A stretch of DNA of 64,000 nucleotides. Source: Streptomyces chrestomyceticus JCM 4735 (lineage in GTDB: Bacteria; Actinomycetota; Actinomycetes; Streptomycetales; Streptomycetaceae). A model generated the notes under the pieces. The model did not search any database. It was given only the letters and a program-made list of their open reading frames with translations, and was not told the origin of the DNA. The position numbers and the translations under genes were made by a program. The DNA lies in NCBI RefSeq assembly GCF_003865135.1, contig NZ_BHZC01000001.1, forward strand, positions 8,618,001-8,682,000, written 5' to 3'. Below, piece after piece: positions 17,698 through 26,798 of this stretch; within the stretch, counting starts at the first letter, position 1; the number at the start of each line of letters is the position of its first letter.

Positions 17698-19425
17698 TCA
17701 GTTGAGGTGGAGCCCGCGGCGGGTCCCTGAGAAGGGGCTGCCGCGGGCTTCGTCGTGTGCGGATGAGGGCGTTACGGTGCCGTGGCCTGTGGTGGTGGCG
17801 CCCGTCGCGGCAATGGATGTCAGGTCGAAGGTGGGAGGGAGAGCGGGCGCGGACGCCTTTGTCGGCTCCTGTGCGGCCAGAGTGACGGCGAGCAGAACCT
17901 GGCTGTGGGCCGGCCCGGGCCCGTACCAGGCGTCCTGATACGTGTGCTCCGCCGCCCGCCGTAGGTAGGCCGCGGCGGTTCGGGGGTCCGCGCGACGGAG
18001 CGCGAGGAGGCCGCGGGCGTGCGCGACGCGGGCCAGCGTGTCCGGGTCGGCGTGCCGGGTGGCTGCCCGGTCGGCCCGGTCCAGCAGTGCTTCGGCGGTG
18101 CGGTGGGCGTGGTCCTGTGCGGCGAGCCAGCCCGCCAGCCACAGGGCCCGGGCCCGTACGGCGGTGTCGTCCCGGGACTGCCGCAGCAGCCGGGCCAGGT
18201 GGGCGCGCCCCTCGTCCCGGCGGCCGCAGGCGGCCCACCGGAACCACAGGGAGACGGCGATGTCCAGCGCGGTGAGGGCGTCCTCCGCGTCCTGCGGGGG
18301 CAGGGTCAGTGACGCGCGCAGATGGTGCCGCTCGGTCTCCGCCAGGTGGACGGCCACCCGGCGGTCGGGGCCCTGCCAGGCGATCTGCGCCTCGGCGGCG
18401 AGCGCCGCGCAGGCCGTCCGGAAGGCACGCAGCGTCGCGGTCTCCTCGCCCGCCGCCCGGAGATGCGCGAGGCCCACGGCGCGGGCGGCGGCGGGCAGGC
18501 GGTAGCGGGGCGGGTGCGGAGACGGGAACGGGGTGACGGCGGTGTCGGCGGGGTCGCGGCCGACTCCCCCTACCCGTACCAGGGCGAGTACGGAAGCCCT
18601 GAGCAGGCGGCCGAGCGCTGCCGCGACCTCCTGCGCAGAAACGTCACTGCGACCAGCCACGCACCCCGCCAGCCACCCGTCGAAGTCCCCGGGGAGGACG
18701 GACAGCCGCGCCCACACCAGCCGGTCCGCGGGCGAGCAGGCACCGAGCGCGGCGGCCGGGGCGCGGACTGCCAGGTCGTAGGACGCGGGCAGCGGACCGT
18801 CACCCGATCCGCAGGGCATGTCGGACGGAGCGTACGGAACGCACGGAGCGGAGGGCGCGGACAGCGCCGTACTGCCGCCCCACGCCACCGGCAGCGGCCG
18901 CACCGCGAAGACACGCTCCGCACCGAGCCCCAGCGGCTGCCGCGCGGTGACCACGATCCGCAGCCCGGCCGCTACGACAGCCCCGGCACCGGCCTCCGGC
19001 CGAATGGCACCCCCAGCCCCCACCCGCAACAACTGCCGCACCAACCACCCGCACGCCCCCGCCACCGGATCACAGTCGTCCAGCAGGACGGTCAGGCCCC
19101 GCCGGGCGCAGTGGACGGCCAGCGTCTGCGGCGGAGTGTCGTACGGCAGGCCCGCCGCCCGGTTGAGGGCCGCCACGACGCCCGCAGCGTCCACGTCCTC
19201 CCGGCAGCCGACCCGCACGAAGCCGCCGTCGGGGAGGCCGCCGGAGCGGCCGGCGTCCCGCGCGGCCCCTTCCAGGACGGCGCGGGCGAGTGTGCTCTTG
19301 CCCACGTTCGCGGGGCCGGTCACGGTCACCAGCGGCCTACGGGCGAGCAGCCCGCGCAGGGCGCTGCGCTCCGCCGTGCGCCCCGCGATCCCAGGCGGGG
19401 GCGGCTCCTCGGCCCCTGCGCTCAT
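17698..19425 (-). CDS. AfsR/LuxR-like signalling NTPase without a visible DNA-binding domain
   Basis: This 575-residue protein has an NB-ARC/STAND-like ATPase module near the N-terminus: the P-loop is GPANVGKSTLARAVLEGA and the Walker B region is GLTVLLDDCDP. A helical region like the TPR-type sensor of AfsR and LuxR-LAL regulators follows, ending in ARVAHARGLLALRRAD repeats. I see no HTH or SARP domain at either end, so it is either a truncated regulator or a signalling ATPase acting through partners. Residues 190-210 are a low-complexity Ser/Ala/Pro insertion. The C-terminal 18 residues lie over a hairpin and may be extra. Confidence 0.75.
   Translation of the reverse strand: MSAGAEEPPPPGIAGRTAERSALRGLLARRPLVTVTGPANVGKSTLARAVLEGAARDAGRSGGLPDGGFVRVGCREDVDAAGVVAALNRAAGLPYDTPPQTLAVHCARRGLTVLLDDCDPVAGACGWLVRQLLRVGAGGAIRPEAGAGAVVAAGLRIVVTARQPLGLGAERVFAVRPLPVAWGGSTALSAPSAPCVPYAPSDMPCGSGDGPLPASYDLAVRAPAAALGACSPADRLVWARLSVLPGDFDGWLAGCVAGRSDVSAQEVAAALGRLLRASVLALVRVGGVGRDPADTAVTPFPSPHPPRYRLPAAARAVGLAHLRAAGEETATLRAFRTACAALAAEAQIAWQGPDRRVAVHLAETERHHLRASLTLPPQDAEDALTALDIAVSLWFRWAACGRRDEGRAHLARLLRQSRDDTAVRARALWLAGWLAAQDHAHRTAEALLDRADRAATRHADPDTLARVAHARGLLALRRADPRTAAAYLRRAAEHTYQDAWYGPGPAHSQVLLAVTLAAQEPTKASAPALPPTFDLTSIAATGATTTGHGTVTPSSAHDEARGSPFSGTRRGLHLN
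17711..17749 (+). terminator. Hairpin after the DedA gene
   Basis: Perfect 10-bp arms AGCCCGCGGC (17711-17720) and GCCGCGGGCT (17740-17749) flank a 19-nt loop. It lies 38 bp after the DedA stop and inside the last codons of the converging NTPase gene, so it may serve both directions. Confidence 0.7.
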
Positions 19426-19749
19426 CGGTCACCCCGTCCGCGGCACCGCCTCGTGCCGCACCGTCGCCAGTCGGAAAAATACGATGCCCAGAGCCGGTGC
19501 GCGAATCAACCACAACCCGGCATACCGATCGAGGGAACCTGAACCCGCCTGTTCGACATCCATACCCCTGGAGACGCACGACGGTGTGCGCGACCGTGCC
19601 GCCCATGTACGGCGGGCGGCCGGACCGGCACCCCTGGGGGAGCCGCGGACGGCCGGCCGGCTGATCTTATTCTGGTGTCTTTCGCCTGAAGCGGTGGAGG
19701 TGGAGACCGCTGCCCCCGCCGGACACAAGTCTGCAAGGAGTTCGTCCCG

Positions 19750-20775
19750 ATGAAGCGCCTGCGTACCAGTACCGCGGCCGTCGCCGCGGTGAGCCTGTTG
19801 GCGATGGGGCTCGTGGCCGGCTGCGGCAGCAAGGACCGGGACGAGGTGGACGCCTCCCACGTGCCGCAACTGCGGCAGCAGGCGCGCGAGGCGAGCAGCG
19901 GGACCGCCAAGGTCGTCCAGCCCACCGGGCCGCGTTCGCACTTCGTGACGCAGCGCACCACGGGCGACGACGGGACGAAGATAGTCAAGACCCGGTGGCA
20001 CGGGAAAAAATCCGGCTTCACCGGTGACATATGGTCCTGGGTCCCGCCGCAGTACGACCAGCCCCAGTACGCCAAGAGCGCCTTCCCGGTCCTGATAGCG
20101 CTGCCCGGCTCGTACGGATATCCGGACAACTACTGGATCGGCGGTGACTTCAAGCTGGAGGAGAAGATCGCCGAATGGTCGCAGTCCGGCAAGACGCTGC
20201 CGTTCATCCTGGTGATGCCGGTCCTGAACCCGAAGAAGAAGTACCACGACGGCAGTGACATACCCGGGCAGCCGAAGATGGGCACCTGGCTGACCGAGGA
20301 CGTCCCGGCCTTCGCCCGCGCCAACTACCGCACGTACGACAGCCGCGACGGATGGGCGTTCATGGGCTCCTCCTCGGGCGGTTTCGCGGGCCTCAAGGCC
20401 GTACTGAAGCACCCGAAGAAGTTCAAGGCGGCCATCGCGAACGGCCCCGACACCGTGCCGGACTCGCCGATGTGGAACGGCCACCCCGCCGAGAAGCGCT
20501 CCAACGACCCGCGCTGGCTGGCCGAGCAGCTCAAGACCCGCGGCGGCCCGGACGTCTACCTCGCCTTCGAACTGGGCTCGAAGGAGGAGGCGGTGCCGTA
20601 CGTGAAGAAGTTCATCCGGGAGCACACCGGCGGCCCCATCCACCACACCCTGTTCGAAATCCCCGACGGCAAGCACAGCGGCCACACGTACATCCAGCGG
20701 ATGCCGGAGTCGCTGCACTGGATCAGCGAGCAGATGCTCGGGCCGGTCCCGATGGAGACGCGGTCGAAGTCCTGA
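19750..20775 (+). CDS. Lipoprotein alpha/beta-hydrolase (esterase D/mycolyltransferase type)
   Basis: This 341-residue secreted lipoprotein has a basic N-terminus, a hydrophobic segment and the lipobox LVAGC at residues 21-25. The mature part is an esterase of the antigen-85/esterase-D group: FPVLIALPGSYGYPDNYW at the oxyanion region, the nucleophile elbow GSSSGG near residue 208, and the catalytic His in KHSGHTY near 308. It should act on the outer face of the membrane on an acyl or carbohydrate ester. The ATG at 19750 follows AAGGAG. Confidence 0.9.
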   Translation: MKRLRTSTAAVAAVSLLAMGLVAGCGSKDRDEVDASHVPQLRQQAREASSGTAKVVQPTGPRSHFVTQRTTGDDGTKIVKTRWHGKKSGFTGDIWSWVPPQYDQPQYAKSAFPVLIALPGSYGYPDNYWIGGDFKLEEKIAEWSQSGKTLPFILVMPVLNPKKKYHDGSDIPGQPKMGTWLTEDVPAFARANYRTYDSRDGWAFMGSSSGGFAGLKAVLKHPKKFKAAIANGPDTVPDSPMWNGHPAEKRSNDPRWLAEQLKTRGGPDVYLAFELGSKEEAVPYVKKFIREHTGGPIHHTLFEIPDGKHSGHTYIQRMPESLHWISEQMLGPVPMETRSKS

Positions 20776-20951
20776 TCCGGGGGTAGGTCACGCCGGGGTG
20801 TGCTGATGCGAACCGGTGGCAGATGATCCCTGCGCCGCCCCATGATCCCCGGTCCCGCCCGCGAGGCCCGCAGCCCCGTCGCCTACTGTGCCCCCAGGCG
20901 CGAGCCCGGACGGGAACGCGAACGTACGGTCCGGTGACGAGGAGTACGGGT

Positions 20952-21485
20952 ATGGAGCAGCGAGCACTGATCGCGGGGGTGGGCGGCAAGGAGCCGCTGG
21001 TCGATCCGACGGCGTTCACGGCGCCGACCTCGGTCGTGGTCGGTGAGGTCACGCTCGGGCCCGGTGCCGGGGTCTGGTACCACGCGGTGCTGCGGGCCGA
21101 CTGCGGTCCGATCGTGCTGGGTGCGGACAGCAACATTCAGGACAACTGCACCGTGCATGTCGACCCGGGCTTTCCCGTGACGGTCGGTGAGCGGGTCTCG
21201 GTGGGGCACAACGCCGTGCTGCACGGCTGCACGGTCGAGGACGACGTACTGATCGGTATGGGCGCCACCGTCCTCAATGGCGCGCACATCGGTGCGGGGT
21301 CGCTGGTCGCGGCGCAGGCGCTGGTGCCGCAGGGGATGCGGGTGCCGCCGGGGTCGCTGGTCGCCGGAGTGCCCGCCAAGGTCAGGCGGGAGCTGACCGA
21401 GGAGGAGCGGGACGACATCCGGCTCAACGCCACGATGTATGTCGAGCTGGCGAAGAGCCATGGGGCGGTGGCGGAGGGCCGGTAG
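20952..21485 (+). CDS. Gamma-class carbonic anhydrase-like protein
   Basis: This 177-residue left-handed beta-helix protein is built of hexapeptide repeats and closed by a C-terminal helix (LTEEERDDIRLNATMYVEL). The gamma-CA metal ligands are present: His in NCTVHVD and the His pair in VGHNAVLHGC. It probably interconverts CO2 and bicarbonate or serves a related metal-dependent role. The ATG at 20952 has GAGGAG upstream. It stands 72 bp ahead of a DNA ligase gene and may be cotranscribed. Confidence 0.92.
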   Translation: MEQRALIAGVGGKEPLVDPTAFTAPTSVVVGEVTLGPGAGVWYHAVLRADCGPIVLGADSNIQDNCTVHVDPGFPVTVGERVSVGHNAVLHGCTVEDDVLIGMGATVLNGAHIGAGSLVAAQALVPQGMRVPPGSLVAGVPAKVRRELTEEERDDIRLNATMYVELAKSHGAVAEGR

Positions 21486-21557
21486 CGGCCACGGAGGGGG
21501 ACGGGAAGCCCTTGCGTCCGGTGGCCGGGTGCGGGGGCGCCGCCGATCATCGGGAGC

Positions 21558-22520
21558 ATGGTTCCGTCCTCCGCGCCGCCCGTCCTGCGGCCCATGCTGG
21601 CCACCCCCGGACCGCTGCCTGCTCCCGGGGAGGAGCGGGAGTGGGCGTTCGAGGCGAAGTGGGACGGGGCGCGGTGCCTGGCCGACGCGCCGGGCGACGG
21701 GACGTTGCGGCTGGTCACCCGGGCGGGCAACGACGCGACGGCGACGTACCCCGAGTTGGCGCCGCTCGGTGAACGGCTGCGGGGCCGGTCCGCGGTCCTC
21801 GACGGCGAGGTGGTGGTCCTGGACGCCGGAGGGCGGCCGGACTTCGGGCTGCTCCAGCGCCGGATGGGCGTCACGAGCCGGCGCCGCGCGGCCGTACTGG
21901 CCGGGGACCACCCGGTCCACCTCGTCCTGTTCGACGTCCTGCGGCTCGACGGGCGGCCGCTGCTGGAGCTCCCGTACGTGGACCGCCGCGCCGTCCTGTC
22001 CGGGCTCGGGCTCGACGACGGGCCGCACTGGTCGGTCCCCTCGTACGTGACGGGCCACGCGCAGGCGACCTGGGAGGCGACCCTGGACGCCGGCTTCGAG
22101 GGGGTCGTCGCGAAACGGCTGACGTCCCGCTACGCGCCCGGCGTCCGGTCGTCCGAGTGGCGCAAGACGAAACACCTGGTGACCCTTGACGTGGTCATCG
22201 GCGGCTGGACGGAGGGCCGCGGCGGCCTCGCCGGGCTGCCCGGCGCCGTACTGGCGGGGCTGGACGAGCCGGACGGGCTGCGGTATGTCGGTTCCGTGGG
22301 ATCGGGGCTCTCCGGCCGCGAACGCCGCGAACTCGCCGGGTATCTGGAGGTCGTACGACGGGACACCTCACCCTTCAGGAACGCGGTCGACGTGCCGGGG
22401 GCCCACTGGGCGGAACCGCGGCTCGTCGCCGAGGTGACCTTCTCCGGCTGGACCTCGGCCGACCGCCTCCGGCAGCCGACCTGGCATCGGTTGCGTCCTG
22501 ATCTCACCCGGCTGGACTGA
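21558..22520 (+). CDS. ATP-dependent DNA ligase (LigD-ligase type)
   Basis: This 320-residue stand-alone ATP-dependent DNA ligase seals nicks, probably in repair or non-homologous end joining. Motif I is EAKWDGAR with adenylated Lys34; motif III is LVLFDVLRLDG, motif IV is GFEGVVAKR and motif V is WRKTKH. The C-terminal OB domain ends with VAEVTFSGWTSADRLRQPTW. No polymerase or nuclease domain is fused, and no Ku gene is in the window. Confidence 0.95.
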   Translation: MVPSSAPPVLRPMLATPGPLPAPGEEREWAFEAKWDGARCLADAPGDGTLRLVTRAGNDATATYPELAPLGERLRGRSAVLDGEVVVLDAGGRPDFGLLQRRMGVTSRRRAAVLAGDHPVHLVLFDVLRLDGRPLLELPYVDRRAVLSGLGLDDGPHWSVPSYVTGHAQATWEATLDAGFEGVVAKRLTSRYAPGVRSSEWRKTKHLVTLDVVIGGWTEGRGGLAGLPGAVLAGLDEPDGLRYVGSVGSGLSGRERRELAGYLEVVRRDTSPFRNAVDVPGAHWAEPRLVAEVTFSGWTSADRLRQPTWHRLRPDLTRLD

Positions 22521-22856
22521 CGGGGGCGGGGGAGAGGCTGGTGGAGGAAGGGTGAAGGGGTGGTGGGGGCTGGTGAGGGACTGGTGGGGGTGCGCCTGGC
22601 ATGAGGGGCGCGGTCGCGCAAGTCGTCCGGCGGGCTCCTGGGCGGGCCGGGAGCGGGGTGGTGGCCGGGCGCACCTCGCCGGCCTGCCGCTTTACCGTGC
22701 GGCGGGCGCCGAGGGCGACGGACGGGAAAAGTACGGCGCGCGGGACCGGTGGAGTGGTCGGCCCCGCCCGGTGGTTTGCCGTGTCGCCGTGGGGTGACCC
22801 GACAGACGACGTGAAGCTCCAGCCAGCGTGTACGACCGGCAAGGAAGGGAGCGGCC
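22521..22856. other. Intergenic, no gene seen
   Basis: This G-rich spacer between the DNA ligase and a small membrane protein gene holds repeated GGTGG/GGGG stretches in its first 60 bp. The last 30 bp is the leader of the downstream gene. I see no RNA gene or convincing promoter. Confidence 0.5.
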
Positions 22857-23153
22857 ATGCCCTTGCTCGCCGCCCTCTGGCCTCTGGCGATGCTCGGACT
22901 CGTGATTGCCCTGGGCCGGTACGAAGACGCCCTGCTCCGCCCCCGTAAACCGCATCAGCCGCCCCAGGCCGAGACATCGGACGCGGCCGCCCGCGGCCGG
23001 CACCGCAGGACGGGCCCGTACGGCCGGGCCGCTTCCATCGACCGTTACCGGCACTCCTCGCCCCTGACAAGGCTGCCCGCCCACCCGCTGGTCCTCCGGA
23101 CCGGTGCGCCCCAGCGGCTTCCTCGGCGCCACGGGCACCGGCCGTCCTCCTGA
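22857..23153 (+). CDS. Small protein with one N-terminal membrane segment
   Basis: This 98-residue protein of unknown function begins with a hydrophobic stretch (LLAALWPLAMLGLVIALG, residues 3-20) and continues with a basic, Arg/His/Pro-rich tail. The start is well supported by AAGGAAGGGAG upstream of the ATG. The topology suggests a membrane anchor with a cytoplasmic basic tail. No family is recognised. Confidence 0.6.
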   Translation: MPLLAALWPLAMLGLVIALGRYEDALLRPRKPHQPPQAETSDAAARGRHRRTGPYGRAASIDRYRHSSPLTRLPAHPLVLRTGAPQRLPRRHGHRPSS

Positions 23154-23394
23154 CCCCTCCTGGCCGATGAGTGGGCCGGGGGTGTCCCAACAGGTGGCCG
23201 GGAGCGGCGCCGGCGGCTGTGGTCTCAACCGGCCCGGCGCCTGCCTTCCGGCGGCCGCTTGCGGAAGGCTGGGGGACGAGTAACTCACCGCACCAATCGG
23301 TAAACACCCCTTTTGAGTGATGGTTTGCGTGACGGTCGGGGCAAAAGGGGGAGGAACGGCGTACTTCGGCGAGGGCGGGTGCGCCCCGCAGCAG

Positions 23395-23727
23395 CTACGC
23401 CGCGGCCAGGGCGTCCGCCAGCGAGCTGTGCAGCGGGATGGTGCGGTGCACCCCGGTGAGCCGGAACGCCTTGCGGACCATGGGGCGGTCCGCGGCCACG
23501 CTCAGCGTCACACCGTGCTCCCGCGCGGTCCGCTGGCAGCGCAGCAGGGTCTGCAGCCCGGCCACGGTGATGATGGGGGCGCGCAGGTCGATGACGACCC
23601 CGTTGGCCCGCGGTTCGCGCAGCAGGCCCTGGAGGCCGGCGGCGACCTGGCCGGTGTTGGCTATGTCGATGATCTCGGGAACCTCGATCACGAGGCGGTC
23701 GGCGATGTGGTAGTTCGACAAGTACAT
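23395..23727 (-). CDS. STAS-domain protein (anti-sigma antagonist-like), non-canonical phosphosite
   Basis: This 110-residue STAS domain is of the SpoIIAA/BldG type. It has the NTGQVAAGLQGLL helix and the strand VVIDLRAPIITVAGLQTLL, where homologues carry a D-S-[SA]-G motif whose Ser is phosphorylated by an anti-sigma kinase. Here the position reads ITVAG, so the usual Ser is missing; a Thr is adjacent. It could be unregulated by phosphorylation or act as a scaffold. I chose the ATG at 23727 because GGAG lies 6 nt upstream; the ATG at 23772 lacks one. Confidence 0.82.
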   Translation of the reverse strand: MYLSNYHIADRLVIEVPEIIDIANTGQVAAGLQGLLREPRANGVVIDLRAPIITVAGLQTLLRCQRTAREHGVTLSVAADRPMVRKAFRLTGVHRTIPLHSSLADALAAA

Positions 23728-23887
23728 GATGTCTCCGGCACGGGGCGCGGAACGCCCGGTGTGGTTCGGCATGGACGGTTCAGGGCGGTTCCGGAAGTGG
23801 CAAGGCCGGTGCCGGTCCCTGAGCGGGGCCCGGCTTCGCGGGCGGCGCGCTCACGGCCGTGGCACCGGCCCGTACGTACGGATGCGG

Positions 23888-24994
23888 TCAGTCGGCCGGC
23901 GCCCGGCCGAGCGGCAGTCGGCTCGGCACGCTTGGCGAGGTTCCGCTGCTGGTCGACGAATTGGTCGGCGGGCTGGGTGACGGGCCGGAGCGAGGGCCGG
24001 TCGCCGGGCCGCCGGACAGTGGGCCGGACCTGGCGTCTTCCTTCCGCAGCACCGGGCTCGGCCACCAGTCCTGAGCGCCCTGTTCCAGGTGGCGCAGCAG
24101 TACGCCCTCGCGCAGCGCCCACGGGCAGATGGTGACCTGGTCGATCCCCATGCTCTTCATCGCCTGGTGGGCGACGACGGCCCCGGCCGGTGCCTGGCGG
24201 CAGCGGGCGGCCGAGATGCCCGGCAGTTCAGCGCGCTCGGCCGCGGTCAGCCGGGACAGCCGCTGCACCGCCTCCCGCAGGTCGGTACGGGCCAGCCGGC
24301 GCGTGACGAACGGGCCGTCGCGGCCGGGCGCGGCCCCGCACAGCCGGGCCAACTGCTGGAACATCCGGGACGTGGCCACCACGGTGTGCGGCTCCTCCCA
24401 GCGCACCCGGGCCGCCACGTCCTTGAGCGTGGCGCGCACGTACCGGCGCAGCTCGCGCAGCCCCTCGCGGCCGGGTCTGCCCTTGCCCGGCAGGAACTCG
24501 CGGGTCAACCGTCCCGCCCCCAGGGGCAGGGAGAACGCGAAGTCCGGCAGGGCACCGCGGCCGAAGGCGACCTCCAGCGAACCCCCGCCGATGTCCAGCA
24601 GCGCCATCGGACCGGCCTGCAGCCCGACCCAGCGCCGCGCCGCCCGGAACGTCAGCTCCGCCTCCACCTCACCGGGCAGCACCGCCAGCCGCATCCCGCT
24701 CTCGGCACGCACCGTCTCCAGCACCTCGTCGCGGTTGGCGGCGTCCCGGACCACCGCCGTGGCGTACGCGAACAGCCGGTCGCAGCGCCACCGGCCTGCC
24801 TGCTCACGGGCCTGCGCCACCGCCTCCGCCAGCCGCCGTGCCGCCTTCGGGGGCACCGTTCCGTCCACGGCCACCTGATCGGCCAGGTGGACGGGGCCCT
24901 TCAGGGAGTGCGCGGGCAACGGCACGCCGCCGACGACCTCGCTGATGAGCAGGTGTACGGAGTTCGACCCGGCGTCGAGGACGGCTAAACGCAT
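23888..24994 (-). CDS. Ppx/GppA phosphatase family protein
   Basis: This 368-residue exopolyphosphatase/guanosine pentaphosphatase-type protein has an ASKHA ATPase fold. The two phosphate-binding signatures are DAGSNSVHLLI at residues 7-17 and LLDIGGGSLEVAFG near 145. Members degrade polyphosphate or convert pppGpp to ppGpp, tying it to stringent and phosphate responses. The start is the ATG at 24994. The last 50 residues, after WWPSPVLRKED, are Pro/Ser/Gly-rich and disordered. Confidence 0.92.
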   Translation of the reverse strand: MRLAVLDAGSNSVHLLISEVVGGVPLPAHSLKGPVHLADQVAVDGTVPPKAARRLAEAVAQAREQAGRWRCDRLFAYATAVVRDAANRDEVLETVRAESGMRLAVLPGEVEAELTFRAARRWVGLQAGPMALLDIGGGSLEVAFGRGALPDFAFSLPLGAGRLTREFLPGKGRPGREGLRELRRYVRATLKDVAARVRWEEPHTVVATSRMFQQLARLCGAAPGRDGPFVTRRLARTDLREAVQRLSRLTAAERAELPGISAARCRQAPAGAVVAHQAMKSMGIDQVTICPWALREGVLLRHLEQGAQDWWPSPVLRKEDARSGPLSGGPATGPRSGPSPSPPTNSSTSSGTSPSVPSRLPLGRAPAD

Positions 24995-25332
24995 GTCTGT
25001 GCGGGTACCCCTTCCGGCCTGTTTTAGCGCCCTGGTATCAGCCAGACCGCTGCGTTCGCTGCCGGAGGGACGTGTCAGATGCCGGAGGCGGTGGTTCCGG
25101 GGGAGGCGGTTCCGGGCGCGGTGGTTCCGGGGAGCCCCCGCCGTCGGCGCAGCGCCCCGGCGCGGGGTACGGGACCCGGCGTGGAGTACGGGCTCCGCGC
25201 CCCGGTGCACGCCCGAGCTCCTGCCGGGAGCTTGTCCGAGCGGTTCCGGGATACCCGGGGGCATGTCCGGGGTGGTGCCTTCGCCCCAAGAGCGACAGCC
25301 GCTGGAGCGGCCTGTCGAAGGGAGAGCCCGCC
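24995..25332. other. Intergenic with short GC-rich repeats
   Basis: This spacer separates the divergent Ppx/GppA and GAF-ANTAR genes and should hold both promoters. Between about 25083 and 25130 the unit GCGGTGGTTCCGGG occurs three times in imperfect form. No small gene was found, and I could not assign a promoter with confidence. Confidence 0.45.
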
Positions 25333-26070
25333 ATGTCAGCGTCCGACCGGGAAGAATCGCTGATCGCCGCCTTGCTGGAACTGGCCGACCCGGCCACGGG
25401 ACCGGGCGCGACCAACCCCGTGGAGCGGCTCGCCGAGTACTGCGTACGGCTCCCGGGGGTGCAGGCGGGCGGTGTGCTGATGGCGCGCGACCGGCAGCCC
25501 GCTCTGACGGTGGGCTTCGGGGACGCGGCCGCGCGGCTGGAGCGCGTCGAGGCCGCGCTCGACGAGGGGCCCTGCCGGGACGCCTGGCGTACGGGGCGGA
25601 GGCTCACCGACGTACCGCTGAGCCACCCGGACTGCCGGGCCCGCTGGCCGCGCTTCACCACTCAGGCGCTGGACGAGGGGTTCAGCGCGGCCACCGCCCT
25701 GCCGGTGCGTTACCGGAGCCGGCGGCTGGGGTCCCTCAACTTCTTCCACCAGCACCGGGCGCTGGCGCGCAGGGAGGTCACGACGGGGCAGGCGCTGGCC
25801 GACGCGGTGGCCATCGGACTGGCGTACCGCAGGGACCTGCGCGAACTCAGGGTCCGGTCCGGGCAGCTACAGGCCGCTCTGGACAGCAGGGTGATCATCG
25901 AGCAGGCCAAGGGCGCGCTCGCCGAGCGCCAGGACCGTACCCCCGACGAAGCGTTCCAGGTGATGCGCGGCTACGCCCGCGCCCACCAGCGCAAGCTGAC
26001 CGAGGTGGCCCGGCAGGTCCTCGACGGACCGGCCGAATCCGGCCCGTTCGCCCGGCCCGCGCCCCGCTGA
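25333..26070 (+). CDS. GAF-ANTAR regulator
   Basis: This 245-residue protein combines an N-terminal GAF sensor (about residues 20-165) with a C-terminal ANTAR RNA-binding domain (SRVIIEQAKGALAERQDRTP, then AFQVMRGYARAHQRKLTEVA). ANTAR proteins bind paired hexanucleotide stem-loops in nascent mRNA and prevent termination. The GAF domain would sense a small molecule or redox state; no Cys cluster is visible. The ATG at 25333 follows GGGAGAG. It opens a block of stress-type genes. Confidence 0.9.
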   Translation: MSASDREESLIAALLELADPATGPGATNPVERLAEYCVRLPGVQAGGVLMARDRQPALTVGFGDAAARLERVEAALDEGPCRDAWRTGRRLTDVPLSHPDCRARWPRFTTQALDEGFSAATALPVRYRSRRLGSLNFFHQHRALARREVTTGQALADAVAIGLAYRRDLRELRVRSGQLQAALDSRVIIEQAKGALAERQDRTPDEAFQVMRGYARAHQRKLTEVARQVLDGPAESGPFARPAPR

Positions 26071-26154
26071 CCGGCGTGTTCGTGCCGGTCCGGCCGCCGG
26101 GGTGCCGGTCGTCCGGGTGCCGGCCGTTCCCGCGTTCGCTCTCGGCTTCGGGCT

Positions 26155-26179
26155 GTTTCGCGGCAGGGCCAACGGGCAC
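26155..26179 (+). promoter_or_regulatory. Possible SigB-type promoter for the DUF2795 gene
   Basis: The bases GTTT at 26155-26158 and GGGCAC at 26174-26179 are separated by 15 nt. The Streptomyces SigB consensus is GNNT-N14-16-GGGTAC/T, so there is one mismatch. It lies about 83 bp before the ATG at 26262. Confidence 0.4.
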
Positions 26180-26261
26180 TCCGTAACGCATGGCACGGGA
26201 GGGGTGGAACGTGCGGGGCGGGAACGGAAAGAAATCGGTGAGTCCTGGAGGCAGAGAAGCA

Positions 26262-26657
26262 ATGGATCACGGTACGAACAAGGCCGGCCCGGCCCGGGAC
26301 GACATGATGAAGAAAGAGCTCCAGGGCGAATTGAAGGCCGACCGCGCACTGCGCGCCGAAGAGGACCACGAACTGGAACCCTCCGGCGAGGACCAGCCCG
26401 AGGTGAGCCGGACCGCCGGTGGCACCGCGCCGGGCAGCGTGCCGGACGGCATGACCCCGGAGGCCGTGGAAATCCGTACCGAAATGGCCCAGCATCTGCG
26501 CCGGAGTCTGTATCCGGCCGACCGCGACACCATCGTCAGCACGCTGCGGGAGAACAACGCCCCGGACCGGCTGGTCGCCCTGGCGCAGCGCCTTCCGGAG
26601 AACGAGCGGTACGAGAACGCACAGCGCATCGTGGAATCACTGGGACTCAGCAGGTAG
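26262..26657 (+). CDS. DUF2795 domain protein
   Basis: This 131-residue hydrophilic protein ends in a DUF2795 domain (about residues 75-130: LRRSLYPADRDTIVSTLREN, then LVALAQRLPENERYENAQRI). The acidic N-terminal half (EEDHELEPSGEDQPE) is probably disordered. The function is unknown; in Streptomyces such genes often belong to the osmotic/general stress set. The ATG at 26262 follows GGAGGCAGAG. An upstream in-frame ATG at 26190 is unsupported. Confidence 0.85.
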   Translation: MDHGTNKAGPARDDMMKKELQGELKADRALRAEEDHELEPSGEDQPEVSRTAGGTAPGSVPDGMTPEAVEIRTEMAQHLRRSLYPADRDTIVSTLRENNAPDRLVALAQRLPENERYENAQRIVESLGLSR

Positions 26658-26798
26658 CGGGTCACCGCGACCATAAGAGAACCCGAACAACCGTCACCGA
26701 CGGTTACCGATGTCGCCGGAGAACGCCCGGCACGGCGGGCCGTGCCGAAAGGCCCGTCGCGGGCGGGAGACCGGCACCGCGCCGGAAAGAGAGCTGTC

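Noticed and set aside
25021..25045. SigB promoter from GTTTTAGCGCCCTGGTATC
   Set aside because: The spacing between the two elements is far too short for the consensus.
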